A program made the translations under genes and the position numbers. Shown here one piece after another: positions 6,525 to 10,521 of a DNA stretch of 10,521 nt (position 1 is the stretch's first letter; every line of letters starts with the position of its first letter). The notes under the pieces are model-generated. The model was not told the DNA's origin. It worked only from the letters and a program-made list of their open reading frames with translations, and ran no database searches. Origin of the DNA: Deferribacterales bacterium. Its GTDB lineage: Bacteria; Chrysiogenota; Deferribacteres; Deferribacterales; JAISNW01. Location of the stretch: positions 1-10,521 of the forward strand of contig BNUJ01000051.1 in NCBI GenBank assembly GCA_025997275.1. The letters are read 5' to 3'.

Positions 6525-7782
6525 TCTTAGCTACCCCGCCCATATACGGCACTAAGATATCGGGGATTAGCACCGAACCGTCTTCCTGTTGATAGTTTTC
6601 CAGCACGGCAACCAATGTTCTGCCCACAGCAAGCCCTGAGCCGTTTAGTGTATGGACGAATGCTGGTTTGCCGTTTTTATCTTTATAGCGGATATTTGCC
6701 CTGCGCGCCTGAAAATCCTTGCAATTACTACAGCTTGATATTTCCCTATAGGCATTCTGCCCAGGTAGCCACACCTCAATGTCATAGGTTTTAGTGGCAG
6801 AGAAGCCTATATCTCCCGAACAGAGCGTTATCACCCTATATGGTATTTTCAGCCGTTTCAGCACCTCTTCTGCCTCTAGTAGCATATCCTCAAGCTCGTC
6901 CATAGATGTCTCTGGTGTAGCGAACTTCACAAGCTCTACTTTGTTAAACTGGTGCTGGCGGATAAGTCCACGCACGTCCTTGCCGTAGCTACCCGCTTCA
7001 CGTCTGAAACAAGCAGAATATGCTGTGTATTTAATAGGCAATGCACTTTCAGGCAAAATTTCGCCTGCATACATATTAGTAACAGGCACTTCGGCAGTAG
7101 GGGATAGGTATAGGTCGTCCCGCTCACACCAGAAAGCCTCCTCTTGGAACTTCGGTAGCTGTCCTGTGCCCGTCATAGCGGCAGGGTTCAGCATTTGCGG
7201 GGGCATAGTTTCTTTGTAGCCCCTAGATGCGTGCAAGTCCATCATAAAGTTTATCAGTGCACGCTCAAGCCTAGCACCCAAGCCGACTAACATCGTAAAT
7301 CTAGCTTTTACCACCTTTGTGCCACGTTCAAAGTCTAGTATCCCCAGCTCTGTGCCTATATCCCAGTGAGCTTTTGGCTTGAATGAAAATTGCGTAGGTT
7401 CGCCCACCGTGCGATACACAGGGTTGTCATTTTCGTCTTTGCCGCTCGGCACGGAGTCGTCTATTAGGTTTGGTATTACAAGCATTGCAGATTGCAACTT
7501 TGTCTCTATATCATTTTGCCTTTGCGTTAGTTCGTCAGTGCGGGCGGCTAGGCTATTAACTTCATTCATTAAGCTCTGGGCATCCTCCCCATTGCGTTTA
7601 AGCTCGCCCACCTTTTTGGATAGCTCATTGCGTTTGCGACGAAGCTCTTCTACCTCTTGCAAGACGCTTTTGCGTTCGGTGTCTAGGCTAATGATAGCAT
7701 CTAAATCAATATCTGCCCCGCGCTCATTACATTTGCGCTGAACAGTGTCTCTGTCAGAGATGATAGTCTTTATATCAAGCAT
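6511..7782 (-). CDS. serS: Seryl-tRNA synthetase
   Basis: SerS charges tRNA-Ser (and tRNA-Sec where present) with serine in the cytoplasm. Starting at the ATG at 7782 it has 423 residues, a usual bacterial length. The N-terminal arm (about 25-100) is a charged antiparallel coiled coil that grips the long variable arm of tRNA-Ser. The class II catalytic core shows TAEVP (about 229-233), motif 2 beginning FRREAGSYGKD (about 259-269), and motif 3 GSGLAVGRTLVAVLENY (about 381-397). The frame also holds an upstream ATG (7797), but MLDIKTI at 7782 matches the family N terminus and follows a weak GGGGTG site by 5 nt. It is transcribed from a promoter just beyond the end of the acyltransferase gene. 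Its last 14 bp overlap the opposite-strand membrane protein gene. Confidence 0.95.
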   Translation of the reverse strand: MLDIKTIISDRDTVQRKCNERGADIDLDAIISLDTERKSVLQEVEELRRKRNELSKKVGELKRNGEDAQSLMNEVNSLAARTDELTQRQNDIETKLQSAMLVIPNLIDDSVPSGKDENDNPVYRTVGEPTQFSFKPKAHWDIGTELGILDFERGTKVVKARFTMLVGLGARLERALINFMMDLHASRGYKETMPPQMLNPAAMTGTGQLPKFQEEAFWCERDDLYLSPTAEVPVTNMYAGEILPESALPIKYTAYSACFRREAGSYGKDVRGLIRQHQFNKVELVKFATPETSMDELEDMLLEAEEVLKRLKIPYRVITLCSGDIGFSATKTYDIEVWLPGQNAYREISSCSNCKDFQARRANIRYKDKNGKPAFVHTLNGSGLAVGRTLVAVLENYQQEDGSVLIPDILVPYMGGVAKITVL

Positions 7783-7811
7783 AATAACACCCCACAAAAC
7801 TATTGAGGTGA

Positions 7812-7840
7812 ATTATAGGTGGTTTTTAGACAGATTGCAA
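7812..7840 (-). promoter_or_regulatory. serS promoter
   Basis: On the minus strand TTGCAA (7840-7835) and a perfect TATAAT (7817-7812) are spaced by 17 bp. The predicted start near 7805 leaves a leader of about 22 nt before the serS ATG at 7782. The -35 sits immediately after the acyltransferase stop codon, within a block shared with the 3' end of the other acyltransferase gene. Confidence 0.55.
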
Positions 7841-7873
7841 GTGCTAGTGATTAGCAAATATAGGTTCGTATAG
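7823..7873 (-). repeat. Shared 3' end of acyltransferase genes, copy 1 (partner at 9966-10016)
   Basis: This 51-bp block matches 9966-10016 at 48 of 51 positions. It covers the last codons (protein ending EPIFANH), the TAG stop, and about 20 noncoding bases with the TTGCAA -35 element. Identity running past the stop codon, while the coding regions further in are much more diverged, suggests recent duplication or gene conversion at the tail, with carriage of a promoter for the next gene. Confidence 0.8.
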
Positions 7874-9640
7874 CTCTATCAATTTAAGCCCACCCTCTGG
7901 TGATATGTGGTCATGGTCTATATACATCACCGTTCCGTCTATAACGCCGTAGCAATACGTGTCGTCACATAGACGTGAGGCTAGGTCTATTAGGTGCAAA
8001 TTTTCCCCAAACTTATTTAATATTTCTATAATAGGCTTTACACGCTCATTATAGTTTTTTCGTAGCATTTTAGTGTCTTTATTCTTATCGGCGTGGTCAG
8101 ACACGTTAAATGGAAACTCTGGAGGCTGCATTTGCAACCAAACCCTAGCACCCTTATGATATTGTTTCACAAGTTTAATGGTTTGTTCTAATCCATTCTC
8201 TAGTGCACTTAAACCTTTAAGTTCGTTTTCTGTTATGTAATAATACTCCGTTTCATCGGGATGAGTATTTCTTTCATAGGCTGTCCAACCAATAAGTCGC
8301 GTTGCAAGTTTTAAGGTTATCACAAAGTCCGCTATATTGTCCTCTCTAACAGCTTGCTCCAATAGATGCATGCATCTATCTTGATTTATAGAAAGCCTTG
8401 AATCTTCTAGGCGCATACCAGGGATAGCTCCAAAGCACATAAAAAAGTCAATCCTTTTGCCACTCCCACGAGATAACTTTTCCCAAAGCGGAAACTGAGT
8501 TTCAGCATAGCTATCGCCTGTTATCAGCACAATAGGTTCATCACTTTTATTTTCTTTAGACTCAAGGACATCTCTTTCAACACATCTTTTCATATAGTCC
8601 ATTCTCTCTGGCATATATCCAAATTCTAAAGGCAAAAGCAGCTTGTTATGCGTCTGCCAAGCAATACTTGCGGCAATTATAGCACAACAAATCATCGTAG
8701 CCGTAGTGAACATGAATTTGCGATTTGCAAGCACTTGCCTATGCCTTACAGGTTGTTCCACAAACCTGTATGATAACACAGACAAGATATATGTCAGCAA
8801 GACAACTATAAATACACCCTTAAGGCTTAAATCAGTTTCATCAGTCTGATATTTCCAAAACACCATTAGAGGCCAGTGCCATAGATACATTGAGTATGAG
8901 AGTTTGCCAATATGAACAAATGGTTTCCAAGATAAGAGCCTACCCGCTACGCCACTGCCCTCAGCGGATATGCATAAAAACGCACCCATTACAGGCATAA
9001 GCGCAAGAGTGCCCGGAAAATGGCTTTTCCTAGCATAGTCCAACCACACAACGCTGATGCAAATTAGAAGTAAGCCTGCTATGCCCGCTACATTACCCCA
9101 TACCCTTAACCCCCCTGCATCCGTCGATGCCCGCAATGGGAGTGGGAGAAAAGAATATGCTCTTGCGGAAGAAGGGTATTTAGCTTGATAGATAGCTAAA
9201 ATACTTCCTGTCAGTAGCTCCCACGCCCTAAAGGGTAGCATATAAAATACTAGCGGTTGGTGCTTAAAAATAAGATGAACATTCAACGCAAAGGATATAA
9301 CCCACAGAATAACCAAAGCTTTCAATACGTGTTTATTCAGGTATTTAACCAATAGGAATAATACTAGTGGAAATAGTATATAAAACTGCTCCTCTACTCC
9401 TAAAGACCACGTATGTAGCAATGGTTTTGTAACTGCTGGCGTTGACCAGTAGTTGCCAGCATCTTTCCAAAAGAATATGTTAGCTGTGAACGAAAAAACA
9501 TATTTTAAGGAATCAAAATAGCTAGGCGCATACACCATAGTGAACAGACAAAACGCAGCTATAGTTGACGCTAACGCCATAAAGACCAGTGGCGGGATTA
9601 TACGCCTAACCCTACGTTCGTAAAATTTTAGAAAACTAAA

Positions 9641-9776
9641 CCCCCCGCCTGATTTTTTAATCCCACTGGCGCATGGGAGAAAATATTCTTCGCCTGCAAG
9701 GTGTGACGTAGCTTCAGAGTTAGCTAATGAGCGCTGCCCCCCCCCCCGTCATAACAGTGTTTGATTTTTGAACGTT
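9641..9776 (-). other. In-frame insert carrying the G tract inside the acyltransferase gene
   Basis: In family members the segment after GFLIT runs within about 10-15 residues into FSFLKFYERR. Here about 45 extra residues (58-102 of the restored protein) intervene. They contain the 11-G tract and end in a second run of six Gs (9641-9646 as C on the plus strand). The segment also has the inverted repeat TCCCA/TGGGA (9661-9665, 9674-9678). It lies in the loop between membrane segments 2 and 3, expected to face the cytoplasm, where extra residues may be tolerated. It has no recognisable domain; origin from a small palindromic repeat is inference. Confidence 0.5.
9737..9747 (-). repeat. Homopolymer tract of 11 G (coding strand), phase-variation switch
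   Basis: Eleven Gs on the coding strand encode the end of a Thr codon, three Gly codons and part of an Ala codon. With 10 (or 13) Gs the acyltransferase frame is continuous. With 11 it stops at TAA 15 nt past the tract, and with 12 at a TAG soon after. This is the classic ON/OFF slipped-strand arrangement. The present count gives OFF. Confidence 0.9.
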
Positions 9777-9955
9777 GCCAGTCATCTCACTATATATAAT
9801 ACTAGTGATTAAAAACCCTGATATTACATAGAATATATCCACACCAGCGTAACCACCACCAAAGAACTTGGTGAAATCTAAATGAAAAAGCATTATAGAG
9901 ATAACAGCAAATGCCCTCAACCCATCTATATCAGCACGATAGCTCATAAGGCAGG

Positions 9956-9983
9956 ATTATATAGATTTTTAGATAAATTGCAA
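9956..9983 (-). promoter_or_regulatory. Promoter of the phase-variable acyltransferase gene
   Basis: Minus-strand TTGCAA (9983-9978) and TATAAT (9961-9956) with 16-bp spacing. It is the counterpart of the serS promoter: same TTGCAA from the shared acyltransferase tail, with the -10 in downstream DNA. Usual spacing puts the transcript start about 2 nt before the ATG at 9947, so the mRNA would be effectively leaderless. Confidence 0.5.
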
Positions 9984-10016
9984 GTGCTAGTGATTAGCAA
10001 ATATGGGTTCGTATAG
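9966..10016 (-). repeat. Shared 3' end of acyltransferase genes, copy 2 (partner at 7823-7873)
   Basis: Partner of 7823-7873, with 3 mismatches in 51 bp. It covers the final codons for EPIFANH, the stop, and flanking DNA with the -35 element TTGCAA. Two such direct repeats flank the intervening acyltransferase gene, so homologous recombination between them could delete or amplify it. Confidence 0.8.
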
Positions 10017-10521
10017 TTCCCGTAGTTTAATATGTCCATCAAGTGTTATATGGTTAGTATCCATATACATCGCCACGTCATCTAGCACAGCATAGCAGTA
10101 TTTGGCATCGCAGATACGCTCTGCTGGCAATATTAAGCGAACGTCAAAACGTTTTAAGGCTGATATTAGCCCGCTTTGCCTGTCGTCGTATATTTTCCTG
10201 TCCATTTTAGCCTCACCTTTAAGCCCTTTGCGATAGACTATGTCGCCTACGTCAAAGTTCATTTCTGGTGCCGTTTGTATCCATATTCTAGCGTTTGGAT
10301 GTTCTTTTTTAACAAGGTCAATTGTGTATTTTAGCCCATATTCAAGCGCAGGTAGTCCTATTAGCCCGCTATCGGTAATGTATATTAGCTCCTGCCCATT
10401 ATCATCCTTTAGCTGAGCCTCATAATCTGTCAAACCATAAGTATGCAGTGCTAGCCGTGCGACTATGACAAAATCGGTTATATTGTCGGCTTTAATAGTT
10501 TCCTCTAGCTTGTTATGGCAT
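9987..10521 (-). CDS. Second SGNH-domain acyltransferase, C-terminal part only (5' end outside window)
   Basis: The frame is open from the window edge, so this is the 3' end of a longer gene. A TTG-started short ORF at 10433 is not the true start, because similarity to the neighbour continues upstream of it (CHNKLEETIKADNITDFVIVA here versus CMHLLEQAVREDNIADFVI there). The visible 177 residues align along the whole SGNH-domain tail of the 7844-9947 gene: YITDSGLIGLPALEYGL, a WIQ core strand, Cys-rich ICDAKYCYAVLDDVAMYMD, and the Asp-x-x-His dyad in DTNHIT, ending EPIFANH. The nucleophile GDS motif and membrane domain must lie beyond the window. By homology it is an acyltransferase for a surface glycan; the acyl group and acceptor are unknown. 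Divergence from the neighbour suggests a different site or substrate. Confidence 0.8.
   Translation of the reverse strand, partial: CHNKLEETIKADNITDFVIVARLALHTYGLTDYEAQLKDDNGQELIYITDSGLIGLPALEYGLKYTIDLVKKEHPNARIWIQTAPEMNFDVGDIVYRKGLKGEAKMDRKIYDDRQSGLISALKRFDVRLILPAERICDAKYCYAVLDDVAMYMDTNHITLDGHIKLRELYEPIFANH

Larger units (their letters stand above)
7844..9947 (-). pseudogene. Phase-variable OafA-type membrane acyltransferase with C-terminal SGNH domain, frameshifted (OFF)
   Basis: Acyltransferase-3 family proteins O-acetylate surface polysaccharides from the inner membrane, often with a fused periplasmic SGNH esterase-like domain. The first part (75 codons, 9947-9720) has RADIDGLRAFAVISIMLFH (4-22, putative catalytic His22) and GVDIFYVISGFLI (35-47), then runs into an 11-G tract and stops at TAA. 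The remainder continues one base out of frame. Removing one G joins both into 700 residues containing FYERRVRRIIPPL (108-120), HTWSLGVEEQFY (178-189) and further membrane segments. The SGNH domain has GDSYAE (Ser479) and DHDH (Asp677, His680). This is a reversible contingency gene more than a decayed one: no other lesion is seen. GDSY replaces the commoner GDSH. The start has no Shine-Dalgarno and lies 9 nt after a TATAAT box, so it may be leaderless. Confidence 0.85.

Noticed and set aside
7844..9580. Independent 578-residue gene starting at the ATG at 9580
   Set aside because: The frame begins inside the acyltransferase-3 domain, after FYERRVRRIIPPLVF. One base change in the G tract joins it to the missing first membrane segments, so it is the distal part of a frameshifted gene.
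9987..10433. Stand-alone 148-residue ORF from a TTG at 10433
   Set aside because: The same frame remains open to the window end and the upstream residues align with the neighbouring acyltransferase, so it is the 3' part of a larger gene.

Overview
The window looks like chromosomal DNA of a Gram-negative, probably host-associated bacterium. The evidence is two membrane acyltransferases of the O-antigen/exopolysaccharide type, two large polytopic proteins that look like GT-C glycosyltransferases, and two long C/G homopolymer tracts of the kind used for phase variation. I cannot name the genus. Three housekeeping genes (murI, galE, serS) are intact. The surface-glycan genes around them look more AT-rich and behave as accessory contingency loci.

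Layout. At 1-2326 (+) is the first large membrane protein, preceded by a hairpin that buries its Shine-Dalgarno. At 2337-3098 (-) is murI, tail to tail with it. A compact intergenic region of 57 bp with overlapping divergent promoters leads to galE (3156-4163, +). The galE stop overlaps the ribosome binding site of a tiny leader ORF (4177-4233) that contains a 14-C tract. The same SD-sequestering hairpin follows, and then a paralogue of the first membrane protein (4284-6524, +). serS (6511-7782, -) overlaps the end of that gene tail to tail. Next on the minus strand is an OafA-type acyltransferase with a C-terminal SGNH domain (7844-9947), split by a frameshift at an 11-G tract. The window ends inside a second, related acyltransferase (9987-10521, -, 5' end outside the window).

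Main observation. The leader ORF, C tract and hairpin upstream of the 4284 gene read as a phase-variable translational-coupling switch. With 14 Cs (as here) leader translation stops 21 nt before the hairpin, which should stay closed over the SD. With one C more or one fewer, the ribosome would run into the hairpin and stop at the SD or across the downstream ATG. The membrane protein frame itself never changes. The acyltransferase uses the conventional version: losing one G (11 to 10) restores a single 700-residue frame. As sequenced, both loci are predicted to be in the low or OFF state.

How the genes may work together (inference): galE supplies a UDP-hexose, a GT-C-like transferase adds sugars at the outer face of the inner membrane, and the acyltransferases decorate the glycan. 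Slippage in two independent tracts would give combinatorial surface variation. No tRNA, rRNA, CRISPR, insertion sequence or convincing rho-independent terminator was seen, and no gene-free stretch exceeds 300 bp.
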